From Candidatus Zixiibacteriota bacterium (lineage in GTDB: Bacteria; Zixibacteria; MSB-5A5; WJJR01; JAJRUJ01), in assembly GCA_020051695.1 (NCBI GenBank), contig JAGVQM010000025.1, forward strand, positions 1 through 48,631: a stretch of DNA of 48,631 nt. The letters are read 5' to 3'. The notes under the pieces are model-generated. The model was not told where the DNA came from. It saw nothing but the letters and a program-made list of their open reading frames with translations, and searched no databases. The position numbers and the translations under genes were made by a program. Position 1 is the stretch's first letter. Each line of letters opens with the position of its first letter. This document shows, in pieces, positions 25,800 through 33,590 of this stretch.

Positions 25800-26429
25800 A
25801 TGTTGCATGACATATGTCTTAGTGTGGATGAGCGATCGAACGCCGTAGATTCACTGGAAAAATTCTGTGAGTTTGTGGAAAAGATCGAAGAAGACGAATG
25901 GAATCTGAAATGGGCAATTATTGCGGCAGACAATGCATTATATGGATTTATGATTTGTGCAATCAATTATTATTCATGTAATCCCAAATCAGTTGTTGAC
26001 CCGAGACGGTCCGGGGTGAGTAAGGAAAGTCTAAAAGTGGGAGCGCCGATTTCTATCCTTGACATAAATGAATGGAAAATGATCAGTTTTGAAGATGCTT
26101 TGAAAGAGATGATTCAATCGCCCTATTTGCGGATTTTAATCGACGAGAAGGATAAACAACAATTATTAATATTCCATAGAAATTTGCGTGGCCAATTCGA
26201 ACATTTCGTACCCATAGGGTTGGATCTTTATTATAGAGCGGCCGAGGGACCATTCAAAATAATCACGAAACTTATAAATAAGATAGTATGTGTTGATGGT
26301 GGAAGATCATTCTTTGCAATACATACTGGATTTGGACCATCTCCTTTGGAACCGCGCGTTAGGGCGGCACTAGAAAAATTATATTGTTCTTTGGGTGTAG
26401 AGGGAAAACCATTATCAAAAGATCAGTAA
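25800..26429 (+). CDS. AT-rich HEPN-like protein of unknown function
   Basis: A 209-residue protein with base composition clearly richer in A and T than every neighbour, suggesting lateral gain. The N-terminal helices (NLKWAIIAADNALYGFMICAIN at about 35-56) and a later R130-x4-H135 pair (FHRNLRGQFEHFVPIG) fit the arrangement of HEPN-superfamily proteins, whose RX4-6H motif cuts RNA and which occur in toxin and phage-defence systems. No partner antitoxin or nucleotidyltransferase gene lies beside it. The ATG overlaps the mtaB stop by one base (TGAATG) and is preceded by GGGGAGG, so it is well placed to be translated from the mtaB transcript. The family call is by pattern only. Confidence 0.5.
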   Translation: MLHDICLSVDERSNAVDSLEKFCEFVEKIEEDEWNLKWAIIAADNALYGFMICAINYYSCNPKSVVDPRRSGVSKESLKVGAPISILDINEWKMISFEDALKEMIQSPYLRILIDEKDKQQLLIFHRNLRGQFEHFVPIGLDLYYRAAEGPFKIITKLINKIVCVDGGRSFFAIHTGFGPSPLEPRVRAALEKLYCSLGVEGKPLSKDQ

Positions 26430-26447
26430 CGGGATGGGAGGATTAAA

Positions 26448-27542
26448 TTGATTTCCAGTGATTTCAACATCGCCCGTCTCTTCCGCGACGTGGTCGACCC
26501 GCAACGCGGTGAAGAGATCACCTTCATCATCGATCACCCGCATGGAAAAATGAAAGACAACGCCGCCTGGGCTGACCGGCGGCAAATGGCGGCCGACTGG
26601 TATGCGGGGATCAAAAACCTCTGCGCGGAGGTCGGCGCGGTATTGAATCCCATCGTCAGCTTTCCCGCCACCGGCGCGAATAATGCCGATTTGCCGGTGC
26701 ACGGCGAACAAAACGGCAGGCAGGTTGTCTTGCATGACATACTCAAAAACAGCAATGTCTGTTTTGCCCTGACCGAATACTCGGCCACCGCGCCGTTGAG
26801 CCGATTGACCGTCGATTATCCGACATTGCGCGCGGCGAGTTTACCCGGCGTGAATCGCGGGATGGAAAAAACCGCGCTCGCCGCGAATTACGCCCAGGTC
26901 GCCAAGTATGCCAATCTCCTGGCCGAACGGTTGAACCGCGCCGAAACGGCGCGAGTCGTCTTTTCCACCGGGCATGAATTTACGTTCGATTTGCGTTTTC
27001 GCACGGCGGACGTCGATGACGGGTATCTCCATGCCGACAAGACCGGCATGCGCGTGATCAACTTGCCCTCCGGCGAGGCCTGCATCGTCCCCTATGAGGG
27101 GGAACGAAAGGACGAACCCAGCCGCACGGCCGGGCAGCTTCCCGTGCAGTTAACCGGAGAGATCGCGGTCCTGAACGTCGAACATAATCGCATCATTGGC
27201 GCCGAGGGGGCAAGCGCTGAAGCGCAGGATTTGGTGATGACCATCCGCGCCGACCGCGCGCGGCAGAATATCGCCGAGCTGGGGCTGGGTTGCAATCCGT
27301 CGGCGGTGATCTCCGGCAAAGTCCTCGAGGATGAAAAAGTCGGCTTCCACTGGGCGTATGGCCGCAGTGAACACCTCGGCGGCGTGGTCGGCCCCGAACA
27401 ATTCGCCAAACCGGAAAACATCCTGCATGTCGATATTGTCTATGCCCGCGGCTGCCCGATCGGTGTCGTTTCATTAACCCTGACCTATCCGGATGGCGCC
27501 GAGGAGTTAATCATCAAAAACGGCGAATACACCGTATTTTAG
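26448..27542 (+). CDS. Putative M29-like metallo-aminopeptidase (AmpS/aminopeptidase T group)
   Basis: About 364 residues. Towards the C-terminus the metal-ligand pattern of this fold is visible: IAELGLGCNP, then KVLEDEKVGFHWAYGRSEHLGGVV and ILHVDIVYARGCP, where the H and D/E residues are the likely ligands. The same fold is used by leucyl aminopeptidases (M29) and by 2,5-dihydroxypyridine dioxygenase, so the reaction is uncertain. The start is TTG at 26448, with GGGAGG 7 bases upstream. It is GC-rich like the core genome, unlike the gene before it. Confidence 0.58.
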   Translation: MISSDFNIARLFRDVVDPQRGEEITFIIDHPHGKMKDNAAWADRRQMAADWYAGIKNLCAEVGAVLNPIVSFPATGANNADLPVHGEQNGRQVVLHDILKNSNVCFALTEYSATAPLSRLTVDYPTLRAASLPGVNRGMEKTALAANYAQVAKYANLLAERLNRAETARVVFSTGHEFTFDLRFRTADVDDGYLHADKTGMRVINLPSGEACIVPYEGERKDEPSRTAGQLPVQLTGEIAVLNVEHNRIIGAEGASAEAQDLVMTIRADRARQNIAELGLGCNPSAVISGKVLEDEKVGFHWAYGRSEHLGGVVGPEQFAKPENILHVDIVYARGCPIGVVSLTLTYPDGAEELIIKNGEYTVF

Positions 27543-27561
27543 ACGTCTCGACGAAACTCAC

Positions 27562-28878
27562 ATGCCCGAAGCAAAACCGACAGTCCGCCTGCTGACCTAT
27601 GGTTGCCAGATGAACGAGTACGACAGCGAACTGGTTGCGTCGCTGTTGGCGGAAAACGGGTATGTGCTGGTTGATGATCATCATCCCGCCGATATCATTC
27701 TTGTCAACACCTGCGCGGTGCGCGAATCGGCCAACACGCGGGTGTACGCCCAGCTCAGCCAGTGGACACACCAGAAAAAAGAACAGCCGGGCCTGATCGT
27801 CGGCGTGCTGGGGTGTATTCCGCAAAACCTGAAAGACGGCCTGCTCGAGAAATTTCCCGGCGTGGATTTTGTCTGCGGCCCCGACAGTTACCGCCGGCTG
27901 CCGGAATTGATCGCCCATGCCCGGGCCGGCGGCCATGAGGCCGCTGTCGATTTGTCCGAATACGAGACTTACTCGGATATCGCGCCGTTGCGTGTTCCCG
28001 GGGTCAACGCCTGGCTGGCGGTCATGCGCGGCTGCGATAATTTCTGTTCGTTTTGTGTGGTGCCCTTTTCGCGCGGCCGTGAACGATCACGCACCCCGGA
28101 AAGCGTGCTGGAGGAAACGCGGCAGTTGACCCGCGAGGGGTACAAACAAGTCACCCTGCTGGGGCAGAATGTCAATTCCTACCGCTCGGGTGACACAGAT
28201 TTTGCCGCATTAATCGGGCAGGTTGCCGCAGTCGACGGTATCGAGCGCGTGCGTTTCACCTCGCCGCATCCCAAGGATTTTCCCGAACATTTAATTGAAG
28301 TTATCGCCGCCAATCCGCGTATCTGTTCACATATCCATTTCCCGCTGCAGGCCGGGGCAGACCGCATTCTCAAATTGATGAACCGGGGTTATACCCTCGA
28401 CGATTTTCTGCGGCTGGTCGAAATGATGCGCGCCAAAATCCCAAATCTGGCGCTGACTACTGATATCATCTGCGGTTTTCCCACCGAGACCGACGCTGAT
28501 TATCAGGAAACAGTACGGGCGGTAAGCACGGTGGAATTTGATTCGGCGTTCATTTTCAAGTATTCCGAGCGGGAGGGGACCCCGGCGGCGAAACGGTATC
28601 CCGATGATGTCCCCGATGACATCAAATCCGAGCGGGTCACCCGGCTGGTCGCGCTGCAACGGGAGATTTCCGCAACGAAGAACCGGGCAATGATCGGTCA
28701 AACTGTTCGTGTGCTGATCGAGGGTTTCTCCAAAAAATCCCCTGCTGTCCTGCGCGCGCGCACCGACAGCAATAAAATCGTGTTGTTTCCCACGGCCCCC
28801 GGTCTTGCAGTCGGTGATTTCTGTGATGTCCGCATCTCCGAAGTCACGCCGAACACCTTGTTGGGACAGGTCGTGTGA
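27562..28878 (+). CDS. miaB: tRNA-2-methylthio-N6-isopentenyladenosine37 synthase
   Basis: Converts i6A37 to ms2i6A37 in tRNAs that read codons starting with U. The 438 residues carry UPF0004 cysteines at 15 (TYGCQMNEYDSE), 51 (VNTCAVRESA) and 85 (GVLGCIPQNL), then the radical SAM triad C158-x3-C162-x2-C165 (MRGCDNFCSFCVVPFSRGRE), the SPHPKDFPEHLIE and HFPLQAGADRILKLMNRGYT segments and a C-terminal TRAM domain. The QMNEYDSE wording identifies MiaB. The SRP RNA promoter begins 50 bases after its stop. Confidence 0.96.
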   Translation: MPEAKPTVRLLTYGCQMNEYDSELVASLLAENGYVLVDDHHPADIILVNTCAVRESANTRVYAQLSQWTHQKKEQPGLIVGVLGCIPQNLKDGLLEKFPGVDFVCGPDSYRRLPELIAHARAGGHEAAVDLSEYETYSDIAPLRVPGVNAWLAVMRGCDNFCSFCVVPFSRGRERSRTPESVLEETRQLTREGYKQVTLLGQNVNSYRSGDTDFAALIGQVAAVDGIERVRFTSPHPKDFPEHLIEVIAANPRICSHIHFPLQAGADRILKLMNRGYTLDDFLRLVEMMRAKIPNLALTTDIICGFPTETDADYQETVRAVSTVEFDSAFIFKYSEREGTPAAKRYPDDVPDDIKSERVTRLVALQREISATKNRAMIGQTVRVLIEGFSKKSPAVLRARTDSNKIVLFPTAPGLAVGDFCDVRISEVTPNTLLGQVV

Positions 28879-28928
28879 GCCGGCGGGTGTGGAATTTTCC
28901 CTTGGTTCCGCAATATAAAATCATCCAT

Positions 28929-28957
28929 TTGCCTGTCTCGCTGGAATATTGTATACT
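28929..28957 (+). promoter_or_regulatory. Sigma-70-type promoter of the SRP RNA gene
   Basis: -35 TTGCCT (28929-28934), a spacer of exactly 17 bases, and -10 TATACT (28952-28957). Transcription should begin near 28964, ten bases before the first helix of the RNA. Confidence 0.8.
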
Positions 28958-28973
28958 CTCTTCGGGAAATTTG

Positions 28974-29243
28974 GCCTGTGCTAGGCGGGGAGCCAGCGGT
29001 GCCCTGTACCCGGAATCCGCTATACCGGGGCCGAATTCCCGCCCGAGGTTTGTCGGGTGCGTTCGTAGGAGCCGTTCGTGTGGTGCTGACGACCGGGTCC
29101 CACGCAATGGGCAGCCACCAAACCCCGTCAGGACCGGAAGGTAGCAGCGGTAGGTGAGTTTGTTCGTGTGCCGTGGGCTCGCCCGGTAAGAGCCGGGCGG
29201 CGGCCACCGCGAGGGTGCCGGAATCGACGGCGGGTGCACGGGT
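28974..29243 (+). ncRNA. ffs: Signal recognition particle RNA, large bacterial type with Alu domain
   Basis: About 270 bases. The S domain holds the universal Ffh-binding loop at 29127-29146 (GTCAGGACCGGAAGGTAGCA) and is closed by CCGGGTCCCACG (29093-29104) with CGTGGG...GCCCGG (29172-29186). The 5' part is the Alu domain of the Bacillus-type RNA: GTGCTAGGCGGGGAG, then AGCGGTGCCCTGTACCC, AATCCGCTATA and GGGGCCGAATTCCCG. The 3' end (CGACGG..GGTGCACGGG) pairs with the 5' end (GCCTGTGC). A T-run follows at 29247-29254. It is the RNA core of the particle that hands membrane and secreted proteins to FtsY. Most Gram-negative bacteria have only the short 4.5S form. Confidence 0.93.
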
Positions 29244-29346
29244 CATATTTTTTTATCTGATATTCGCTTGCCTTTGTCTCACTGTGAGTTGTACCCTATG
29301 GCGGAGTCGAACAGGAATGAAAAAGAGTCAAGGATGGAGACAATAT

Positions 29347-30162
29347 ATGAAACTCGTCTTGGGTGGTACATATATTCTGTTGCTGTGCGGCATGTTGCTG
29401 GTTTCCTGCGGCCCCGGTGCTGATGATCATTGGCAGCAATATATCGCCGCCGGCTCGACGGAATTATCCGCCAGCCGTTTTGGCGTTGCCGAAAGTCTGT
29501 TGACCGCCGCCTGGGACATCGCCCAAACCTTTCCCGACGATGACTCGCGGCGGGATGTCACGCTGACCAAACTGGCCCAGGCCACGTCCTCCCTGGGCAA
29601 ATATGATGAGGCCATTGCGTTATACCGGCTGCTGTTGCCGCGTGACGAAGCCAAATACGGCACGGAATCCGTCGAGGTGGCCCGCCGGCTAAATACCATC
29701 GGCATCCTCTGTGACTGGCGCGCGCGATACGACGAATCCAAAGTATGCTATCACCGGGCGATCTCCATCCTCGAAGATAAACTGGGGCCGGAGCACGAGG
29801 AGGTCTACCATTTGCTCCGACGGCTGGGTGCGGTCTATCGACTGACCGGTTTTTTTGAGGAAGCCGAACCGTTCTACCTGCGCGCTGTCGAAATTCGGGA
29901 AAAGTTGAACCGGCCTTACGATGAAAGTCTCCTCGGCGATCTGGCGCTGCTGGCCGAAGTCTACATCCTGCAGGAGGACCTCGCGGCGGCCGAACCGCTG
30001 TATCGGCGGATCCTGAAGACCCGCGAGGAGGCCCTGGGGCCGGATGACCCGCAAGTGGCGGCCGCGCTGGAGAACCTGGCCGAATTGCTGCGCAATATGG
30101 GCCGCAACAAAGAAGCCGACCGGCTCACTGCGCGAGCAGAGTCTATCCGCGGACAGTTATAG
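29347..30162 (+). CDS. Lipoprotein with kinesin-light-chain-type TPR repeats
   Basis: A 271-residue exported protein. The ATG at 29347 has GGAG about 7 bases upstream and starts a lipoprotein signal (MKLVLGGTYILLLCGMLLVSC), with Cys21 as the lipid site; longer upstream starts would run into the SRP RNA. The mature part carries about four or five TPR units of some 42 residues, the later ones with the kinesin light chain wording (LNTIGILCDWRARYDESKVCYHRA, then LLRRLGAVYRLTGFFEEAE, LALLAEVYILQEDLAAAE, LENLAELLRNMGRNKEADR). Such repeats form protein-protein docking surfaces in the periplasm. Partner unknown. Confidence 0.85.
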   Translation: MKLVLGGTYILLLCGMLLVSCGPGADDHWQQYIAAGSTELSASRFGVAESLLTAAWDIAQTFPDDDSRRDVTLTKLAQATSSLGKYDEAIALYRLLLPRDEAKYGTESVEVARRLNTIGILCDWRARYDESKVCYHRAISILEDKLGPEHEEVYHLLRRLGAVYRLTGFFEEAEPFYLRAVEIREKLNRPYDESLLGDLALLAEVYILQEDLAAAEPLYRRILKTREEALGPDDPQVAAALENLAELLRNMGRNKEADRLTARAESIRGQL

Positions 30163-30307
30163 GGCAACATATCCTGCCCGACTACTCGGGCGCAGCGATA
30201 TATTCTTCATATTCTTCCACTCCATCAATCACGTGGTCGCCGCTGGCCACCTCGCGAATGCGCATAATCCGTTTACTTTCGCCCGATCTCACTATCATAT
30301 TTCCTTC

Positions 30308-32569
30308 ATGAAAAACGGTGCCTTCATTTCCTGTGTCTACCTCGGTTTTTTTTCACAGGTAGCGCAGGTCATTATCCTGCGGGAAACATTGGCCGCATTT
30401 GCCGGTGTGGAGATGGTCCTCGGCCTGACTCTGGCTGTCTGGCTGCTGGCTGTCGGTGTCGGCGGTTATGCCGGGAACAGACTTCCCGTGCGGGTCAGCC
30501 CTCGGGCTGACCGATCTACCGGCGAGGGAACATATCAAGCCGTCGGAATTCTATTCGCCATTGCCGGGGTATTGCTGCCGTTGACAGTCATGGCCATCCG
30601 CCAATTGCCGGCCATCTTCAATTTCGCCCCCGGCGAGATCATGGGCGTCGGGGTCTCCCTGCTTGGTGCCCTGCTGACTATCTCGCCGTTATGTTTGGTG
30701 TTGGGGTTGTTGTTCACCGTTAATGCCCGGTTATTCGCGCATGAGGCGCAGACCTGGGTGGGGCAGGCCTATCTTCTCGAAGCCGCCGGGGCGGCAGCAG
30801 GCGGACTGGTCGTAACATTCATCCTGTTGCCGTTTTCCTCCGACCTCGTGGTGACCCTGGGCTTGATCCCGCCGACTATCGGGATCATTGTCGTGCTCAG
30901 GGGCCGGATGAGTTTATTTTATGCAATCCGCTTGTTTTTCCTGACAGCCATCTGGTTTATCTTCGCCGCAAATTTCGGCCCGATCGCGCGTTTTGACCGT
31001 GCGACACGGGCAATCAATCGCGCAGTGGGCGAGGTCGTGGCCGTGGCCGATTCCCCGCACGGCCAACTGGCGGTGACCCGTTATGTCGACCAATACAGCT
31101 TGTTCGTCAACGGCACGTTGTCCTCGTCTTATCCCGATCAACTTTCTGCCGAGGAAGCCGTGCATTTTGCCCTGTTGTCGCATCCCGCGCCGCAATCAGC
31201 GCTGCTGATCGGCGGCGGGACCGGCGGCGCACTGGGGGAGATGCGCAAGCATGGGGTATCCGTTGATTATGTCGAACTCGATCCGCGCCTGATCGAACTG
31301 GCCCGCGACAATTTCCCCGGCACGGTGACTCGTGAATTTGCCGATTGCCGAATCATCACCGGGGATGGCCGGGCGTATCTCGCGCAGACCGGTGTCCGCT
31401 ATGATGTAATTGTACTCAACCTCGGCGAACCGTCCACGGCGATGGTCAACCGCTTTTTCACCCGGGAATTTTATGCGCTGGTGAAAGACCATCTCACACC
31501 CACAGGCGTGTTTTCGTTTCGGGCAGTTTCCGCCGAGGAGTATATCAGTCCTGAACGCGGCATGTTTCTTTCAACATTATATAAAACACTAAAAGAAGTT
31601 TTTTCGAAAATCGTTGTCCTGCCCGGCCGGACTAATATTTTTATCGTCGGCAATGATGCGGTGAAGCTCATCAGTCGGCCGGAACAGTTTGCGGCCCGGT
31701 TGCAGGAACGCGGTATTCATACCAGCTTCGTCAACGAGTCCATGTTGCCGTTCCGGTTGACTCCGGCGGCCAGCGAATATCTCGGCCAACAGCTGAATAT
31801 TCCGGAAGCCGGATTGAATACCGACCGGCAGCCGCTGTGTTATTATTACAATTCCATTTTATGGAGCCGCCAGTTCACGGGGCGAAGCGCAACGAGTCCG
31901 TCGTTTATTACCAGTCTTTCGCCCCCGGTCCTGATCGCGGCGGCGCTGGTCTTTTTTGTTCTGGTCCTGCTTGCCTGTTGGCTCACCCGATCGGGCAGCA
32001 GCGTGCCGTTTATTTTTTCTCTTTTCATCTCCGGAATGACCGCGATGGCCATGGAAATCGTCCTGCTCTATTGTTTTCAGGTCTATCTGGGGCATATCTA
32101 TGCCAAGATCGGTGTGCTGGTTGCTTGTTTTATGGTCGGCATGAGTCTCGGCTCGTATCTGTTCAACCGCCGCGTGCAGGTCAGCCCGTCTATTCTTATA
32201 CTTGGTCATATCGTCCCCGCTGTTTTGATGGCGGGTTTTCTGGGCTGCACGACGCTCTGTTCCGCCGGGTCGCTTTCCGGGGCCGTTGTTGAGCTGCTCT
32301 TTTATCTGTTTTCATTGTTGTTCGGTGCGGCAGGGGGTGCATTGTTTATTGTGGCCAACCGTTTGTACATGCTGCGTCTCTGTAGTGCGGGTGCGGTACC
32401 GGTCGGCACCGGCTATGCCGTCGATCTCGCTGGTTCGGCGCTGGGCGCCTTGGTGGTTAGTTCTCTGTTGCTTCCGGTCTGGGGCATCGCGCAAACCATC
32501 TGGCTGCTGGCGGCATTGAATCTGATTGTCATATTCATCGTATCGCTATTTGGCAGAATCCAAAAGTGA
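30308..32569 (+). CDS. Membrane-embedded spermidine-synthase-like protein
   Basis: About 753 residues in three blocks. Residues 1-225 hold about seven membrane segments. Residues about 290-500 form a soluble aminopropyltransferase-like methyltransferase-fold domain (SALLIGGGTGGALGEMRKHG, VDYVELDPRLIELARDNF, ITGDGRAYL, YDVIVLNLGEPSTAMVN). Residues about 530-750 contain six or seven more membrane helices. This fused arrangement occurs in many bacteria; whether it makes polyamines is not established. The canonical spermidine-synthase acidic pair corresponds here to LGEPS, where the usual aspartate D-x-x-D pattern is not evident, so classic catalysis is doubtful. The start is the ATG at 30308, chosen because the longer frame overlaps the TPR gene. 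Confidence 0.75.
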   Translation: MKNGAFISCVYLGFFSQVAQVIILRETLAAFAGVEMVLGLTLAVWLLAVGVGGYAGNRLPVRVSPRADRSTGEGTYQAVGILFAIAGVLLPLTVMAIRQLPAIFNFAPGEIMGVGVSLLGALLTISPLCLVLGLLFTVNARLFAHEAQTWVGQAYLLEAAGAAAGGLVVTFILLPFSSDLVVTLGLIPPTIGIIVVLRGRMSLFYAIRLFFLTAIWFIFAANFGPIARFDRATRAINRAVGEVVAVADSPHGQLAVTRYVDQYSLFVNGTLSSSYPDQLSAEEAVHFALLSHPAPQSALLIGGGTGGALGEMRKHGVSVDYVELDPRLIELARDNFPGTVTREFADCRIITGDGRAYLAQTGVRYDVIVLNLGEPSTAMVNRFFTREFYALVKDHLTPTGVFSFRAVSAEEYISPERGMFLSTLYKTLKEVFSKIVVLPGRTNIFIVGNDAVKLISRPEQFAARLQERGIHTSFVNESMLPFRLTPAASEYLGQQLNIPEAGLNTDRQPLCYYYNSILWSRQFTGRSATSPSFITSLSPPVLIAAALVFFVLVLLACWLTRSGSSVPFIFSLFISGMTAMAMEIVLLYCFQVYLGHIYAKIGVLVACFMVGMSLGSYLFNRRVQVSPSILILGHIVPAVLMAGFLGCTTLCSAGSLSGAVVELLFYLFSLLFGAAGGALFIVANRLYMLRLCSAGAVPVGTGYAVDLAGSALGALVVSSLLLPVWGIAQTIWLLAALNLIVIFIVSLFGRIQK
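30493..30512. repeat. GGTCAGCCC palindrome inside the membrane spermidine-synthase-like gene
   Basis: GGTCAGCCC (30493-30501), TC, then GGGCTGACC (30504-30512), a perfect 9-bp inverted repeat. The same arms occur at 33521-33540 in an intergenic hairpin cluster with a two-base difference only in the spacer. Here it sits in a cytoplasmic or periplasmic loop and encodes VSPRADR. Confidence 0.6.
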
Positions 32570-32602
32570 CTGACTCAATGACATTATCCTGAATGAAATC
32601 GT

Positions 32603-32797
32603 ATGTTCATTCCGGCGCTGTTCATGACCGTCACCACCGAAGCGGCGCTGGCCTACCAGACATTCTGGGTTTTCGTCCCCCACGCCCAATGGCCGCTGGC
32701 CATTATTGCTGTTGTGCTCATGCTGCTGGGCTTGCTGGTGGCGTACGAAGTATTCATAAAATTCCGCCTATCGCGCAACCATCCCACGCGAAACTAA
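32603..32797 (+). pseudogene. Small membrane protein, possible C-terminal remnant of a CstA-like transporter
   Basis: A 64-residue frame opening at an ATG nine bases after an in-frame stop. It has two hydrophobic segments (MFIPALFMTVTTEAALAYQTFWVF and WPLAIIAVVLMLLGLLVAYEVF) that resemble the last helices of the carbon starvation protein CstA, a peptide/pyruvate transporter. CstA proteins have 16 or more helices, so if the match is right this is only the tail. It could instead be a genuine small membrane protein; no ribosome site is clear. Confidence 0.35.
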
Positions 32798-32899
32798 GGC
32801 ACAAAGGCACATCCTGAAACATGTGCTGCAGGACATCCCTCACCATTCTTGCGCCAAAGTCCGACGGGCGCGATCTGCACGATCCGGTACGGCAAAATT

Positions 32900-33391
32900 T
32901 CAGCCGATCAGGTGGGGCGGCAAAACCAACTCGATCAGCCAGCCGGATTCTGCCCGCACCAGCCCGATCAGTCCGCAGTTATAAAACGCGATGAGTTCGC
33001 GGCCTTTTCCGCCCAGGACCAGCATATTCGCCAGCCGGCCGAGGTGCGGCAGGTGTCCGACGATCAGCACGGTTTCCTGAAGCTCCGCCAATCTTCCGAC
33101 AATCGGCAGGACGTCATCGTCGGGGTCCAGGCCGGAAACTGCCCGGATGGGTGGGGAGGGTTTCAAGCATGCGGCAATAATCGCGGCGGTCTCCTCGGCG
33201 CGTTTTTTGCCGCTATGCCAGATCCAGTCGACACTGATCCCGGCTTTGGCCGCCCACAGCGCGGTTTTGCGGGATGACACCCGGCCCGCGCCGGTCAGCG
33301 AACGTTCCGGATCAATATCCTGCCGCCGGGCCTCGCCATGCTGCACCAGATAGAGCCGCCGTCTGACCGGTTGATCTGCCTGCGTAGCCAC
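32900..33391 (-). CDS. sixA: SixA-like phosphohistidine phosphatase
   Basis: A histidine phosphatase of 163 residues. The family motif, usually RHG, is QHG here (YLVQHGEARR), a variant often seen in SixA proteins; the second catalytic histidine is in VGHLPHLGRLAN. SixA removes phosphate from histidine in phosphorelay or PTS (NPr) proteins. The sequence DPERSLTGAGR, with the S/T/G-rich loop, is typical. Upstream (33392-33568) lies the hairpin cluster. The adjacent ammonia-lyase is on the same strand but its own hairpin separates the two. Confidence 0.85.
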   Translation of the reverse strand: MATQADQPVRRRLYLVQHGEARRQDIDPERSLTGAGRVSSRKTALWAAKAGISVDWIWHSGKKRAEETAAIIAACLKPSPPIRAVSGLDPDDDVLPIVGRLAELQETVLIVGHLPHLGRLANMLVLGGKGRELIAFYNCGLIGLVRAESGWLIELVLPPHLIG

Positions 33392-33500
33392 ATCGCCCCT
33401 CCGTGGTTATGTCCAGCAAAAGCAATAACGGGAATGTTCCGGCCCAGGTCAAGGCCAATGGGGGGTGACACGGAGCCGGTCGGGTAACGCAGGGATAAGA

Positions 33501-33590
33501 ACGGGAACCGTTCCCGTGCCGGTCAGCCCCTGGGCTGACCGAAAACTGATGCTGTGTAAAAGCACAACGGGAACGGCGACTACCGTTCCC
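33501..33590. repeat. Cluster of GC-rich palindromes between sixA and the ammonia-lyase gene
   Basis: Three hairpins in 90 bases. First, ACGGGAAC (33501-33508) with GTTCCCGT (33510-33517). Second, GGTCAGCCC (33521-33529) with GGGCTGACC (33532-33540). Third, GGGAACGG (33569-33576) with CCGTTCCC (33583-33590), which spans the stop codon of the lyase gene. The first and third share the GGGAACG core. The arrangement is like repetitive extragenic palindromes; the third may serve as the terminator for the lyase gene. Confidence 0.6.

Noticed and set aside
24174-25808. A 544-codon open frame on the minus strand
   Set aside because: It is antisense to the DUF2344 domain and mtaB, both of which carry clear family motifs on the plus strand. 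Long antisense frames are expected in GC-rich coding DNA, and it has no ribosome site or recognisable domain.
28698-29246. Minus-strand open frame across the SRP RNA
   Set aside because: The region is explained by the RNA gene and by the 3' end of miaB; the protein has no family character.
30044-30307. N-terminal extension of the membrane spermidine-synthase-like gene
   Set aside because: The extra 88 codons overlap the TPR lipoprotein gene in another frame and show no membrane or domain character; the protein starts naturally at 30308.
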